This document shows, in pieces, positions 22,230 through 35,340 of a stretch of DNA of 64,000 bases; the stretch's first letter is position 1, and each line of letters begins with the position of its first letter. Location of the stretch: the NCBI GenBank assembly GCA_018292915.2, contig JACVVK020000090.1:25001-89000 (forward strand). Reading direction: 5' to 3'. Under the pieces are notes generated by a model that was not told where the DNA came from, did not search any database, and saw only the letters and a program-made list of their open reading frames with translations. Source of the stretch: Batillaria attramentaria. Taxonomy: Eukaryota > Mollusca > Gastropoda > Batillariidae. The position numbers and the translations under genes were made by a program.

Positions 22230-22725
22230 GGATTGAGGAGAGAGAAAGAGCAGAGCGAGTGAGTGTGCAGAGTGAATGCCGGAATGAGTGTATCAATGAG
22301 TGTTGAATGTGATAGTGAATTGTATGTGTCGTCTGATGAAAAACTACTCAAAGTTCCTCTGCGGAATATGAAAACTACCGGTGAACGCGCGTTCAAATAC
22401 CTCGCCTTGTATTACTCATGTGATCTGAGTATTAAAGTGTAGTTGTCTGTCAAACATGCAGTGAAACTACCGGGTCCCATCTGAAAGTGCATTGGTTGTT
22501 TAAATGTACTAATGAACTCCAAAGTAATGACACACGGTACTGTAGTAAAGCAAAATAATGATAATGACAATAGAAATCAGAAACAACGAAACATGCTCAG
22601 GAATTCAATTCAATTCCAAACAATACTTTAATGTATGTTTTGAAATGTAACATTTCAAACAGTGTTCAGAGCCATGCTGTTGCTCCGTCCACTATAATAT
22701 GATCTTGAAATAAAATAAGTCAAAT

Positions 22726-22726
<1 letters not shown>
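21261..22726. other. No gene seen
   Basis: Holds a (GA)n / poly-G tract (22165-22231) and otherwise unassigned AT-rich sequence within the g3-g4 divergent interval. Confidence 0.4.

Positions 22727-22808
<82 letters not shown>
22727..22808 (+). repeat. (CA)n microsatellite
   Basis: About 41 CA units. Confidence 0.95.
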
Positions 22809-22809
<1 letters not shown>

Positions 22810-22947
22810 GGATATAGTCACTTCGAATTGTAGCTTTGAGTCGTATCTAAAGTACACTCATCGCGTGATCTGATGGCTTCAGCAAAGCTTTATATAAAAA
22901 AAAAAGGAAAACAAAAAGTTGCGATATTTTTAAAGTTTCAGTTGTTT

Positions 22948-23118
22948 GGGTGGGTGGGTGTTTGGGGGTTTAACGTCCTTTTCCACCACATAGGGTGATA
23001 TCAAAGACGGCGCAACGATGAAAAAGCCAGCACAAATATTTGGTCCCAGCCTGGATCGAACTCACGACCCGAGCATTAGAAGTCCAACGCTCTACCATTC
23101 GACCACCCCGGCTCCCCG
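22948..23118 (-). mobile_element. SINE family B
   Basis: Full minus-strand copy from the (GGGT)n end to the 'ggggagccggggtgg' head. Confidence 0.88.
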
Positions 23119-23379
23119 CGGTCCACCAGAGACGCCATTAAGTCTTATCAGTTCAAAAGGTGGAACAAGCGTATGGCGTGAGTCACGTTGTTGACCGCGT
23201 GTGTGTGTGTGCCATTTGTAACCCGTTGCACTTTTAAAGCCAGCTCAATCCAGATATTTCTGATACTATAAAGCTGTCAAAATTTAAACAACCACACAAA
23301 ACAAGGTCCAAATTCCGTCAAGGTCCCACAGAAACCATGTAAGTTTCCTCTTTTTATTATTATTATTGTTCCTGGTATA

Positions 23380-24138
23380 TTCGCACTTCTTACCTTTCCT
23401 CGGGGTATCCATTACAGGACATTTTCAAAGCTTCATACTACTCAGTTGGCTCAGAACAAGAACACGGCCCAGCGCTACGTGATTTTGTAGAGTGGTGCGA
23501 CAATTCATACCTATAACTTAATATTGACAAGACCAAGGAATTAGTAATTGACTTCAGGAAACATACCAGCAGTCCTGTCAAAACAATCATTAATGATAGA
23601 GAAGTCGAAATAGTCACCAATTACAAATACCCAGGCACGGTGTTCGATGAGCAACTCAGATGGGACGATAACACTGAAGCAATTGTTACGAAATGTCAGC
23701 AGCGTCTGTACTTTCTGAGAAAGTTAAATTCCTTTTCGGTTGATAGAACTATTTTAAACCTGTTCTATAAGTCGTTTATTGAAAGTGTTTTATGTTTTTC
23801 ATTCATTTGCTGGTATTTTAACCTGCAGAACAGCCTGCAGAAGATTGTATATGTTAGTTCGAAGATAATTGGAGAGACACAGAGAGATGTAACCCTGTTC
23901 TGCAAGCAGCAAATAAAAAGAAAAGCACGTTGTATTTTGTCACGCGAGAACCATGCATTGTTTCCCCTTTTTGAAACCCTCCCGTCTGGCCGGCGTTTTA
24001 GATGCCCTGCATGCAAAACCAATCGCAGAAAGCATTCCTTTATTCCCACTGCTGTTTCATTTCTTAATGAGTTGTGAAGTGTAGGAGGTTGTCTTGTGTC
24101 TGTGGGTGTGTATGCATGTGTGTGTGTGTGTGTGTGTA

Positions 24139-24192
<54 letters not shown>

Positions 24193-24432
24193 GTATATAT
24201 TATATTTTAGTTGCTATGTTTTTATTTTTCAGTGCTACTGGTTGGTTGTATTGGGATGATGGTGATATATATGTGATTTGTTAATGATACGTGTGTTAGA
24301 AATCTTAAGCTGGGTAAATTTTTAATGTTGATGTTTATCATTAGTCATTGCCAGTCCGGTTACCGGCTACCTTTTAGCACGAATCAATTGCCCGAAAGGG
24401 ACAAATAAAGTTTTGAATTTGAATTGAATTGA
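23380..24432 (+). pseudogene. LINE fragment: C-terminal reverse transcriptase end plus 3' UTR (Rex/CR1-like)
   Basis: Starting near 23460 the translation shows typical late-RT features: DFVEWCDNSYL, then an in-frame stop, LNIDKTKELVIDFRKH, NYKYPGTVFDEQLRW (normally YLG), QQRLYFLRKLNSFSVDRTIL, and a terminal FIPTAVSFLNEL followed by a stop at about 24076. A (GT)n array (24116-24190) lies within the 3' UTR. The tail matches 11318-11508 and ends in 'gggacaaataaagt' and (GAATT)n. The copy is 5'-truncated and carries at least one stop, so it is a dead retroposed copy. Clade assignment is from motif memory only. Confidence 0.8.
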
Positions 24433-25169
24433 AATAGTCAACGGGCTGTATTTAGGGCGTGATGTACGGAGAGGCTTGGACATAAGTCCGAGACAAGCGT
24501 AACACTTTAATATTGCCCGGTCTCGTGCATGGGTCCTGTTCTCTCCATGCATCACCTTCATGTCTTTTCTTCGAAAGATGGATATGGCAAGCTGTAACGT
24601 TCACACATGATGGTTTTTTGTGCTAATACTGGAAAGTGTATGCGTGCATGTCTGCTTGCGTATAGTATGTGTATGTATAAATGTGCAGTAAACACGTAGT
24701 CCAGACCCTTGTAGCCACGCCCACTGCCTAAAACAAATCCTCCATTGTAACCGCACGCAGCGCAAGATGCTTTATTTTCTATTGATTTTAACATGGTTTT
24801 GTTCCGCTGGCCAGTTTACACAAAACAGTAGTATTCAGGCGGTGGCAAAATGGCCAGATGCCCAGATATAGCCTCCGCCTGTGAACATACACAAAGTAGT
24901 ACGGCAAATACAGCATTATAATAACAATGAAAAGACAGGAGAGGGAGGGAGAGGGGAAGAGGGAGACTAACGAGAAGGGAAAGTGAGAAGACGAAATTCT
25001 ATTCTCTTTGCCATTCACATATTCCGACGAACTAAACCACAGGTAAGGATTTGTTTGTCAGAGTACAGTTGTCCCATGCGCGCACTTTGATTGGCGAGCA
25101 TGGCCTGTCAGTTAGGAACTGGATACAAGTCAACCGCCCGCGCTCTGCTTCTTAACACTTAAACAACTC
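24433..25169. other. Upstream region of g4; no gene seen
   Basis: No coding region was recognised. A GA-rich stretch lies around 24930-24970. Confidence 0.4.
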
Positions 25170-25176
25170 TATAAAA
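25170..25176 (+). promoter_or_regulatory. TATA box of g4
   Basis: TATAAAA, 37 bp upstream of the g4 start codon. It predicts initiation around 25200 and a very short 5' UTR. Confidence 0.55.
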
Positions 25177-25212
25177 CCAAATGCTAACAGTTTCCTCCGA
25201 TGTTGCAGCATC

Positions 25213-25517
25213 ATGAAGTGTGTTCTGGTTTTGATGGCCATCTGCGCCACAGCTTTTACTCAGGATACCACAACCCCGCCAGCGATGCACCATAATGCCA
25301 TTGGTACTTTAATTAACTCTTATATCGTTGCAATAGAGCAGTACATGTATAAACATTGCCAAATCATATCGTGTAATTTCATTGTGTGCTTATGAGAGAG
25401 TGAGAGTGGGTGGGTGGATGGGTGGGAATTTGGGGTTTAACGTCCTTTTCCACCACATACGGGTGATATGAAAGACGGCCCGGGGCAACGATGAAAAAGC
25501 CAGCGCAAATATTTGGC

Positions 25518-25560
<43 letters not shown>

Positions 25561-27205
25561 TAAAAGAAAATGAAGTGTCCGAAACGCTACGTATACGGGC
25601 CAGTTTCGGCTTGTCTGATTATCTGCCCCTAACGTACAGCGTCTGGGTCGGGTCACGTATACTTCACGTGATGTATGGGCTTCGCACAGCGATTGGCAGA
25701 ATTTAAACGGAGTTGTCGCTTTCCAGTGGTAATACACTGAACTATTTTTCACATGAGGCCAGTACGCAAGAACGCCAGTGTGACGTCACGCATACAATAG
25801 TACGTCAGCTAAAGGGTCAGAACTCTTTCAGGATAAGTGAAAGTTTGCAACCTCTAAATTGGTAGGGGAGACAACTACTGTTGACGGCGTAACTCCATGT
25901 TGTTGCTAGCCTACTGAATACTGTATTTTACCCTTGTAAGACATGCTGATCCGTGAAGAAGTACGCGCCATCCTGCACGCTGACCACACACTGACCGTTG
26001 ACCAGTGTGCAACCAAGTGTGACGCTGAGTTTTCCCTGACCGGGCACCACGCCGAGAGCGTCACTGATCGCCTGTGTCACGTCGAGTGCCAGAAGTACGG
26101 CAGGGGTTTTCAATGTTCAAACGTTCTCATGTCGCAACGTTCTCATGACGCAACGTTGTCGTGTCGCAACGTTGTCGTGTCTAAGCGTTCTCGTGTCATA
26201 ACGTTCTCGTGTCACAACGTTCTCATGTCACAACGTTCTCATGTCACAACGTTTTCGTGTCGCAACGTTCTCGTGTCGCAACGTTCTCGTGTCACAACGT
26301 TTTCATGTCACAACGTTTTCATGTCACAACGTTCTCATGTCACAACGTTCTCATGTCACAACGTTCTCGTGTCACAACGTTCTCATGTCACAACGTTCTC
26401 ATGTCACAACGTTTTCGTGTCGCAACGTTCTCGTGTCGCAAACGTTCTCGTGTCACAACGTTTTCATGTCACAACGTTTTCATGTCACAACGTTCTCATG
26501 TCACAACGTTCTCATGTCACAACGTTCTCATGTCACAACGTTCTCGTGTCACAACGTTCTCATGCCACAACGTTCTCATGTCACAACGTTCTCATGCCAC
26601 AACGTTCTCATGTCACGACGTTCTCATGTCACGACGTTCTCATGTCACAACGTTCTCGTGTCACAACGTTCTCAAGTCGCAACGTTCTCAAGTCGCCACT
26701 TTTCCATGTCGCATTATGTGTTTTATGTTACAACGTTCTCATCTTGCATGTTCACATGCTGAAACTTGTTTACGTTGTAACGTTTCCATATTACAACGTT
26801 CTCTTGTTGCAACGTTCTCATGTCACGGCTTCCTAGTCACCTCGTGACGCATTAGAGTCCAGCATGACAATTGTATGGACAGACACAATTTTCTGGAGCC
26901 TTAGCGTGCAAACTTGACATTGGAATGCGGGTTATCAGCTCCTCAGTCTTAAACTTAGTACGGGGTGGGAGTTAGTTGGCATTTTTATACCCCCGTTTCC
27001 TGTCCTCTACCAATAAACCTTTCAAATTTCAACGTGGAAGTATTGATGCTAGATGGTGTGTGTTTATGTCTGCAGCATCATTACCCATCTTCATCAGCAA
27101 CACCATCAGGCGTAACTTGGATCCTTCATCTTCAGCGTGCGTATTCGGTATGACTTGACAACAGCAGCCAAAACAAGCATGTCATCCGACGGTGACGGTG
27201 TCTGA
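25213..27205 (+). CDS. g4: small secreted twin-CX3C protein
   Basis: Proposed exons are 25213-25303, 25941-26094 and 27136-27205 (315 nt, 104 residues plus stop). Exon 1 encodes MKCVLVLMAICATAFTQ (signal peptide) and ends ATTG|GTACTT, phase 1. Exon 2 follows CCTTGTAAG, carries QCATKCDAEF and CHVEC, and ends AGAA|GTACGG in phase 2. Exon 3 after ATCTTCAG is less certain: its tail (VRIRYDLTTAA...) only loosely resembles the other tails, and the stop at 27203 abuts an AATAAA at 27206, an unusually short 3' UTR. Intron 1 carries a truncated SINE B and a (GA)n array; intron 2 is mostly a 16-bp minisatellite. The first two exons are solid. A TATA box lies at 25170. Confidence 0.75.
25408..25519 (-). 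mobile_element. SINE family B, partial
   Basis: Minus-strand tail and middle ('ttaacgtccttttccacc' to 'caaatatttggccc'); the tRNA-like head is missing and replaced by a (GA)n / poly-G tract. Confidence 0.8.
26118..26830 (+). repeat. 16-bp minisatellite in g4 intron 2
   Basis: About 44 units of CACAACGTTCTCATGT with single-base variants, starting right behind the exon 2 donor. The unit has no stop codon in its three plus-strand frames and 16 is not a multiple of 3, so all three frames appear open; this is not coding. Confidence 0.95.
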
Positions 27206-27254
27206 AATAAATGCCTCACTGATTTGAAGTCACCTTTTGTAGGTTTTTGTTGTT

Positions 27255-27855
<601 letters not shown>

Positions 27856-27859
27856 CCTT

Positions 27860-28370
27860 CCAGACAACTCAGATCTCACCGGCCCTCAATACCTTTCTTA
27901 CCTCCTCCACATCTGCACTCCCTCCCGACAACTGCGTTCATCCTCTGATACCTACATTTTTCAGATTCCCTCCTGCAGAACTAAATCATTCGGTCAGCGT
28001 TCCTTCCGTTACCAGGCTCCTGTTACTTGGAATCAGCTCCCTCTTACAATCAGAAACAGTTCAAACAAGGAATCCTTCAAGTCCCGACTGAAAACCCATC
28101 TCTTCACCCTCTCATAGCCGTGCCATATTGTCGTTCTGCTGGTGTGAGTGCGTGTGTGCGCAGGGAACGGGTGTGTGTGTGTGGATATGAGTTTTTATTA
28201 GTTTTTATCTGTCTTGTCAGTTTTACCTGTCTTGTGTTTGTTTTATCTGTCTTTTTTATGTCTTAATATGAATAAATATGTATTTTATGTAAAGCGCCTA
28301 GAGCTTAGATAAGGTTAGATGCTATATAAATATTCTATTATTATTATTATTATTATTATTCAATTTAAAT
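27860..28370 (+). pseudogene. LINE C-terminal fragment and 3' tail (L2/CR1-like)
   Basis: A frame ending at about 28119 reads SFGQRSFRYQAPVTWNQLPL, then TIRNSSNKESFKSRLKTHLF and a stop. This is the typical C-terminal end of CR1/L2-type retrotransposon proteins (RSF...AP..WN.LP...K..LK..LF). The 3' UTR ends 'gtaaagcgcctagagctt' and 'atgctatataaatatt' plus (ATT)n, the same kind of tail as SINE family A. It is 5'-truncated. Confidence 0.75.
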
Positions 28371-28494
28371 TACTTCATCAATCCCAGAAGGGAAATTGTA
28401 GGCCACCATAATATATAATAAAAAAAAAAAACAAACTTGCAGTAACAGAAGCCTCAGTCACGCACACGAGTCAATCTAATTTTGCGCAGGTGTG

Positions 28495-28534
<40 letters not shown>

Positions 28535-28856
28535 GTACGTTATATATGCGTTAATGTTTTTTGTATGTTATCCGTAGTTTATGTACGCGCCCTGAGCTCT
28601 TGTGAGATGGGGCGCCACAAGTACCCGTTATTATCTAAACATGAGACCATTTACTCACCCGATCACTATGGCGCAACTGATCACAAGTTTACGAAACGTT
28701 GAGGTATCCCTTACATTGACAACTTTACTCCAAGGGACCCAATAGGTAAGTGGGCATTGCAAGGGAGAGAACCGTCCCCAGGCCCACTTTGAGTATACCT
28801 TTTGCCGTTGCGATCGCTACTGGCAATTTTTTTTAAAGCTTTACTCCTAATTGTGG
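28371..28856. other. No gene seen
   Basis: It contains one (GT)n array (28498-28532) and unassigned sequence. Confidence 0.4.
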
Positions 28857-30020
28857 TACTGATGTATTCACATAAACAATGCAATCTAAACGTAGAGGTA
28901 TCCATACACAGTGTGATCAAAAGGCACAAGTGTTCACAAACAGTGTCATCAAAATGCACAAGTATCACAAATGATGTAATCCAAAAGTATCCATGCACAG
29001 TGTAATCAAAACGCACAAGTATCCACAAACAGGTGTCAACACACAGTGTAATCAAAATGCACAAGTATCACAAACGATGTAATCCAAAAGTATCCATGCA
29101 CAGTGTAATCAAAACGCACAGGTATCCACACACAGCGTAATCAAAATGCACAAGTATTCACACAAAGTGTAATCATAATGCGCAAGTATCACAAACGATG
29201 TAATCGAAAAGTACTCATGCACAGTGTAATAAAAACGCACAAGTATCCACGCACAGTGTAATCCAAACGCACAAGTATCCACACACAGTTGAATCCAAAA
29301 CGCACAAGTATCCACACACGGTTGAATCCAAACGCACAAGTATCCACACACAGTTGAATCCAAACGCACAAGTATCCACACACGGTTGAATCCAAACGCA
29401 CAAGTACCACAAACAATGTAATCCAAACGCACACGTATCCACACACAGTGTAGTCAACATGCAGAAGTATCCACACATAATGTAATCCAAACGCACGAGT
29501 CTTCACGCACAATGTGACCCGAACACACAAGTATCCACACATAATGTAATCCAAACGCACGAGTCTTCACGCACAATGTGACCCGAACACACAAGTATCC
29601 ACACATAATGTAATCCAAACGCACAAGTCTCCATGTACAATGTAACCCGAACACACAAGTATCCACGCACAATGTGACCCGAACACACAAGTATCCACAC
29701 ATAATGTAACCCAAACGCACAAGTCTCCACGTACAATGTAACCCGAACACACAAGTATCCACACATAATGTAACCCAAACGCACAAGTCTTCACGTACAA
29801 TGTAACCCGAACACACAAGTATCCACGCACAATGTAATTCAAACGCACAAGTATCCATGTGCAATGTAACCCGAACACACAAGAATCCACGCACAATGTA
29901 ATTCACACGCACAGGTATCCATGTACAACGCAATTCAAACGCACAAGTCTCCATGCACAATGTAACCCGAATACACAAGTATCCACGTGCAATGTAATCC
30001 AAACGCAGAGGTATCCAAAT
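28857..30020. repeat. 32-bp minisatellite array (about 36 copies)
   Basis: Units of the type 'cacaagtatccacacaca' plus 'gtgtaatccaaacg', diverging into sub-families along the array (for example ones with 'cataatgtaaccc' in the second half). Minus-strand frames are open through most of it, but 32 is not a multiple of 3, so this is not coding. Confidence 0.92.
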
Positions 30021-30244
30021 ATTTCATGTTAAAACGAGGTAAGTAAGTTTATGGAAAAAAAAGATGTAAGTAAGTTCAGGCTAAACCACACTTCAGCCCT
30101 GGTTTAATTCAGCACAGTATCCAAGGAGATTGGTTGGTTGGTTAGTCGGTTGGTCAACAGTCCATCGTTCTCTTGCATAGCGCAAAAGTGATCAAGCGAA
30201 CGCATTATCAAAGAAAGAAAGAAAGAAACAACAACAACAACAAC

Positions 30245-30247
<3 letters not shown>

Positions 30248-30321
<74 letters not shown>

Positions 30322-30440
30322 CATGCCAGCGCAAATTGTTGAATCACTCAGTCGGGAGTGGAACTCACTACCCGAACGAGCTGTCAGCGATCTGCCGCCT
30401 TGGCTGTCCCTGTTCTCTCGAAGTGCATATAATTAAGAAA
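30248..30440 (+). pseudogene. (CA)n array and LINE C-terminal scrap
   Basis: After a CA array (30248-30320) the frame reads ...SLSREWNSLPERAVSDLPPW followed by LSLFSRSAYN and a stop at 30434. The WNSLP...V motif is typical of LINE protein C-termini. Confidence 0.5.
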
Positions 30441-30705
30441 CCTTTGTTTTACAAATTCTTGCCCTCTCAGTTATAAATAATCAAGGTCAAGGACGCATTG
30501 TGAATAACACGTGATCACCACGCAAGGTGATCGTATTTGGAAAATTTCTCGCTGCATGTGCATCATCGCCTTCACCTTGGCCGATGAAACCAAAGCTGTT
30601 GCCGGGGTGGGCTCGTGGGCCGTTTAGGGGCCTCAAGTCCTGTCCACCCCGCCCCCTCCTCCCCACCTCCCTTCTCCCACATGAGGGAGGCATCACGATT
30701 TCTTT

Positions 30706-30755
30706 TTTTTGTGGTGGAAAAGGACGTTAAACTCCCAAACACCCACCCACCCACC
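30706..30755 (+). mobile_element. SINE family B, 3' end only
   Basis: Only the tail 'gtggtggaaaaggacgttaa' and (CCCA)n remain. Confidence 0.7.
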
Positions 30756-30779
30756 CTTATATCAAGATCTTTAATGACT

Positions 30780-30893
30780 GTATTTTATCTTATCTGTGAC
30801 AGAGCATCATGTGAGTCCAAAGAAGATTTTCTGTTTTTACAGTCTCTCTTAAACAGACAATAAAGTATTTTGAATTGAATTGAATTGAATTGA
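30780..30893 (+). mobile_element. Retroelement 3' tail (family G)
   Basis: 'tgtgagtccaaagaagattt', then 'cagacaataaagtatttt' and (GAATT)n. Confidence 0.65.
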
Positions 30894-32229
30894 AGATATT
30901 CATGAGGCTGAAGCAACTGGACAACGGGGATCGTTCAAACAAACAAAACAGACAAAGAAAGAAAGAAACACACAAACAATTTAATTAAAATTCAACAACA
31001 AAATGAACATATACTAACTATGGTCACTACAGACAAAAATGGCAACTGCAAACCAAGCACATAATTATATGTATAACAAATTGCAAGCAATAGGCAAGTT
31101 ACATTTCTTGTTATTCACTTCATGCAACATCATTTATTACCAGAAAGATACCTTCTCAGGTGCTCCTCAGTTTTCGACTTCCAATTTTGCAGAAACTTAG
31201 TATCGGACACGTTACAGCGCAAACCCCCAAAATAGTAAATAACCGATAGAATCTTCATTTATTATTCTGAATTTGTTTCGAGCTGTGAGTTCAAGGACGA
31301 TTTTCCATTTTATACGTCTTATTTAAAGGACAAAAAAGTATTTTTGAATTTTAATTTTGAATTTGAATGAAATATCAACAGAAGAAAAAGAAAACAGAAC
31401 AGATAAAAACAACAAACAAACAAACAAACAAACAAACAAACAAACAAACAAACAAACAAACAAACAAAACAGGGCAGAATACAACAAGACATACAACACA
31501 AACAAACCAACCAAACAACCAACCCTGAAAAACCAACCAAGACTAACATACACCCAGCACACACACACAAACAAACAAACAAACAAACAAACAAACAAAC
31601 AAACAAACAAACAAATCCTGAGAGACCAGCTAAGGGTCACTTACGCTCACAAAGTTCAGGGTTTCTTGTTAAAAAAAAAAAAATCAATTCTCACACATAC
31701 AAAACCGAATAGCTTTGGTCTGGCTGGTTTCATCAGCACAATGTGTTTAGTCGGGAGTTTGTAGCCTGTTTGTGCCAGTAATGTAAAAATCACGCGCATC
31801 CCACATGCTGAAAACTTTCAAAGGTCCTGACAGATAAGAAATGCAAAGCACGCTTTTTTTTCTCTCTCTCTCTTTTACATCATTCAGTAGAATAAACTGG
31901 GAAAAAGTATTCTTGCATCAGAAAATGTTGCATCAGACATCTTCAACTCACGTACCAGACGACCAAAGGCTGAAATGGTCGTGTTCGCAGCTTTAGTTAA
32001 AAAAAAATGATATACTACTTCATACATGTACTATAATTCAAAACAGAAAAATTCAAAACTGAAAAAAACCCGTAAAACAATAGGTGGGTTAGGTGGCTTA
32101 GCAGCCTGAAACTGTAAAAAAAAAAGAAGAAAAATTAAAGTAATAAAAAATTGCGAGCTTAAAATAAGCGAAATGCAGTTTGTTGGTGTTCCATAGGGTT
32201 TTTGTTGGTGGTGTTGTTGTTGTTCTTGC

Positions 32230-32712
32230 TGCCCCAACTCTTTGCCAGTTCTAGTGGTGTTCCTCCCGGGTAATGGGTAGAATCCACGGAGGGCTCGGAA
32301 GCTGGGGCATTTTTTATATGCATGATGACGGAGATGAGGATGATGGTCAGATGATGCTGTGGGGGTGCGTGTGGTTTGGGACTGCGGGACAGGGCCGCAT
32401 TCCACGCTTCCTATCATAAATTTCCCGGCATAAACCAGGCCCGAGAAGTACGGCACCTGCGGTGCCGGCCGTGTAATCATCCACATCATAAGACGTGTCA
32501 TACCAAGGGAAGCACCGCCAAAGTCGCACCCGTGAAGTGGGTGAATCTCGGCTGTGTAGCAACAGCCTCCCCATTGGGCCCATAGCACACCCGCTCTGGG
32601 TAGGAGCCGACCTAGGTAGGAAAAATCCCGCTTGCCTCTGCTGGGACTGGAACCCGGGTCTCCCGGTAAATGGTCCGAAGAGCTATTAACCACTACAATA
32701 CGGGGGCCGGTG
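32230..32712 (-). mobile_element. SINE family C, nearly complete
   Basis: Minus-strand copy running from 'ccccaactctttgccagttc' (3' end) to the tRNA-like head near 32650-32710. It is absent from unit B, so it inserted into unit A after the duplication or was lost from B. Confidence 0.85.
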
Positions 32713-33108
32713 GTGTTCCTTAGGTTGATTATCGCTGCTGCTTCTCTTGCCAGGAATAATCAAGTAGTGAACACTTGGCTTACCTTGGAAGAGAAAATAA
32801 TAATTACTGATATGACAGATCTTGCATGGTTGACCGATTTGGCAGCTTTTCGAACTCGGCGAACTTAACCCCATATGCTCGGCTGAGAGCTAAATATAGA
32901 TCGTATAAAATAGTATGTGTTATAAATATTAGCCATCCTCCACGAAACATCATTCAACCTTCTTCACTTTGGATTCAACGCTTTGCAGATCTGGTGAGTA
33001 TATTTTAAGAATCTTTGCGACGCTTTTTATTAATTTTTAAAAAGTAAAGTAAAGTGAAGTTTCCTCCAAGACTCGGTTGCATCCCCGTATCTCTTTGCCA
33101 TTTTTGTC

Positions 33109-33285
33109 GGGGAGCCGGGGTGGCCGAATGGTAGAGCGTTGGACTTCTGATGCTCGGATCGTGAGTTCGTATCCCGGCTGGGGCCAAATATTTGTGCTGG
33201 CTTTTTCATCGTTGCCTCGTCTTTGATATTACCCGTACGTGGTGGAAAAGGACGTTAAACACCCAAAACACCGACCCCACTCACC
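33109..33285 (+). mobile_element. SINE family B (in unit A)
   Basis: Full head 'ggggagccggggtggccgaa' and tail. The orthologous copy is at 39999-40178 in unit B, so it predates the duplication. Confidence 0.88.
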
Positions 33286-33792
33286 CCTTTCCACTTTTGT
33301 CAACCTCAAGTCAAACTCGCGGTCGCAACAGTAAGTGAAAGGAATAATGTGCAGGGGGGGGGGGGGGGGGATGTAAATAACAGCTAATGAGGTTTGGGAT
33401 AGGAAAAGGTGGATCGGTAAGAAAACTTGGAAGCGGCTAAGCATTACAGGTGAACATGTAGCCCGGCCATGAGGGTTGCATTGCTGTCATTCATCTTAAC
33501 CTTTATCCCGTCCAAAAAGGGTGCTCAAGTGATGTATCAACTCATAGGATCGAAATGTTCCCTTTTGTCCAGTAGACCAGCAAGTCGTGCAGTAGATCAT
33601 GATGCTTATTCATGTACATTTACTTTCGTGAATATTTTCAAGGATTTGATCAGCAAAACGAAAAGATGATTAAAGGATTATGCTCGTTACGCATGTATAC
33701 ATCTCACGTACTGGTGTCAATCATATAAAGTCCTAATGCATGAGTTAATGTGAACGCGATGTTCCTTTACTATTTCAGCCAAGTTCTTCACC

Positions 33793-34717
33793 ATGAAGTG
33801 TGTTCTTCTTCTCCTCGCTCTTTTCTGTGTGGCCGCGATGGCTCAGCGTGATGGCGGACTCACCGTCGGTAAACCGAACACACACACAAACATCGTAAAT
33901 CATCCAATCTAGGCTCACTTTTCCGAGTTTGTAGTTAGTGTATGCTAGGACTGTTCATATTTTGTCAAAAAGCCAACCCAACACAAAACAAAACGAAGTT
34001 TAACGAGGAAAATTCCCCATCCAAGTTTCTGCTTACCAGGGCATAATTCGAACCCGGTACGTCATGATCCGCAGGCGGCCGCCTAAACCACTAGGCCAAA
34101 TTCTCTTCATGTATCTTTTTTGCTTGTTTTCAGACTTTTTGTTAGCTTGAGTTTAGTTCCTGGTTGTTGTTGTTGTTGCTTGTAATTGAAAATCTGTTGT
34201 TTTGCAGAGCAACTGGTCAGAGAGGAAGTAGACCGTATCCTGCGAGAAGACTCCTCCATTGACACGGTCCGTGAGTGTGCATCCAAGTGTGACGCAGAGT
34301 TCGCTTTGAGCGGGAGACGCGAGGAGGGCGTTACCGACATGATGTGTCAGAGGGACTGTGAGAGGTAACTACCACTATTACTGCTGTAACTACTACTGGT
34401 GGTACTGCGACTCTTTCTCAGACTACTGAAACTACCTCTACTATTACTACTCAGACTATTACTACTATCACTACGACTGCTACTGCTATTCATACCACTG
34501 CTACTACTATCTTCTACCTTCTACTACTACTACTACTACAGCTAGTACTACTAGTACTCAGACTACTCGAACTACTACTACTATTACCACTGACACGACG
34601 ATTAATACTGCCACAACGACTAAGTACTGCCACTACTGCCTTCTTCCACTACTACTACTACTACTACTGCCACTACTACCTTCTACCACTACCACTAGTA
34701 ACTAGTAACTACTGCTG

Positions 34718-34752
<35 letters not shown>

Positions 34753-35093
34753 GCCACTACTACCTTCTACCACTACCACTAGTAACTACTGCTACTACTA
34801 CTACCACTACTACTACTACTACTACTGCCACTACTACCTTCTACCACTACCACTAGTAACTACTACTACTACTACTACTACTACCACTACTACTACTACT
34901 GGTGCTCCTCCTTCAAATACTGCTTCTGTTAACTCTACGTTCATTTTTTAATATTCTCTCTCTCTCTCTCTCTGTACGTTTTTTTTTTATTTACCAAGAA
35001 AAGTTGTGTTTTGTGTGGCTTAGTGATCTTTGAACGGGCGCATTTAATTTTAATCAATTCTTGTATCCTAGGGCTCTGAGGGATAGAAACTAA
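33793..35093 (+). CDS. gA: small secreted twin-CX3C protein, complete
   Basis: Exons 33793-33868, 34208-34364 and 35072-35093 (255 nt, 84 residues plus stop). Exon 1 encodes MKCVLLLLALFCVAAMAQ (signal peptide, probable cleavage before Q) and ends GTCG|GTAAAC, phase 1. Exon 2 follows TTTTGCAG, begins QLVREEVDRIL, carries ECASKCDAEF and CQRDC, and ends AGAG|GTAACT in phase 2. Exon 3 after TATCCTAG encodes ALRDRN and TAA. Phases agree throughout and a poly-A signal AATAAA lies at 35229. A TATAAAG is about 65 bp upstream of the ATG (33725). Intron 1 holds a tRNA-like fragment; intron 2 holds a long ACT-triplet array (about 34370-34910). It is a near-identical paralog of gB, but intact. Function unknown; likely secreted. 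Confidence 0.88.
34370..34910 (+). repeat. (ACT)n triplet array in gA intron 2
   Basis: Imperfect CTA/ACT triplets with larger internal repeats of 'ctgccactactaccttctac'. The corresponding array in gB is at 41696-42090 and differs in length. Confidence 0.92.
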
Positions 35094-35321
35094 GATATCT
35101 GAAGACAACCACAGCCTCTCACAGCTTAGCCAGACTGTGTCGAAATTACTCTTCACGAGTTTGCCAGCATAATATTCAGATGAACTATTTATATGGAATT
35201 CGAATAATGTGCATGTTCCTCCTGATGCAATAAAAGTGATTGCTTATGGAAAGTGTTTGTTTCATTTAGTGTGATTGCCGGAAACTGGAATGTTTTACAA
35301 AAGTGAGAATTGTAAATGTGA

Positions 35322-35340
35322 TGTGATGTGATGTGATGTG

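Noticed and set aside
25943..26836. 297-codon open frame
   Set aside because: Its first 50 codons are real (g4 exon 2) but the rest is the 16-bp intronic array read past the splice donor.
29454..30002. 182-codon minus-strand open frame with WILV/YLCV repeats
   Set aside because: It comes from the 32-bp minisatellite; the unit is not a multiple of 3 and all frames look alike.
28857..30020. CRISPR array
   Set aside because: Units are contiguous and diverge gradually, with no unique spacers; the genome is eukaryotic.
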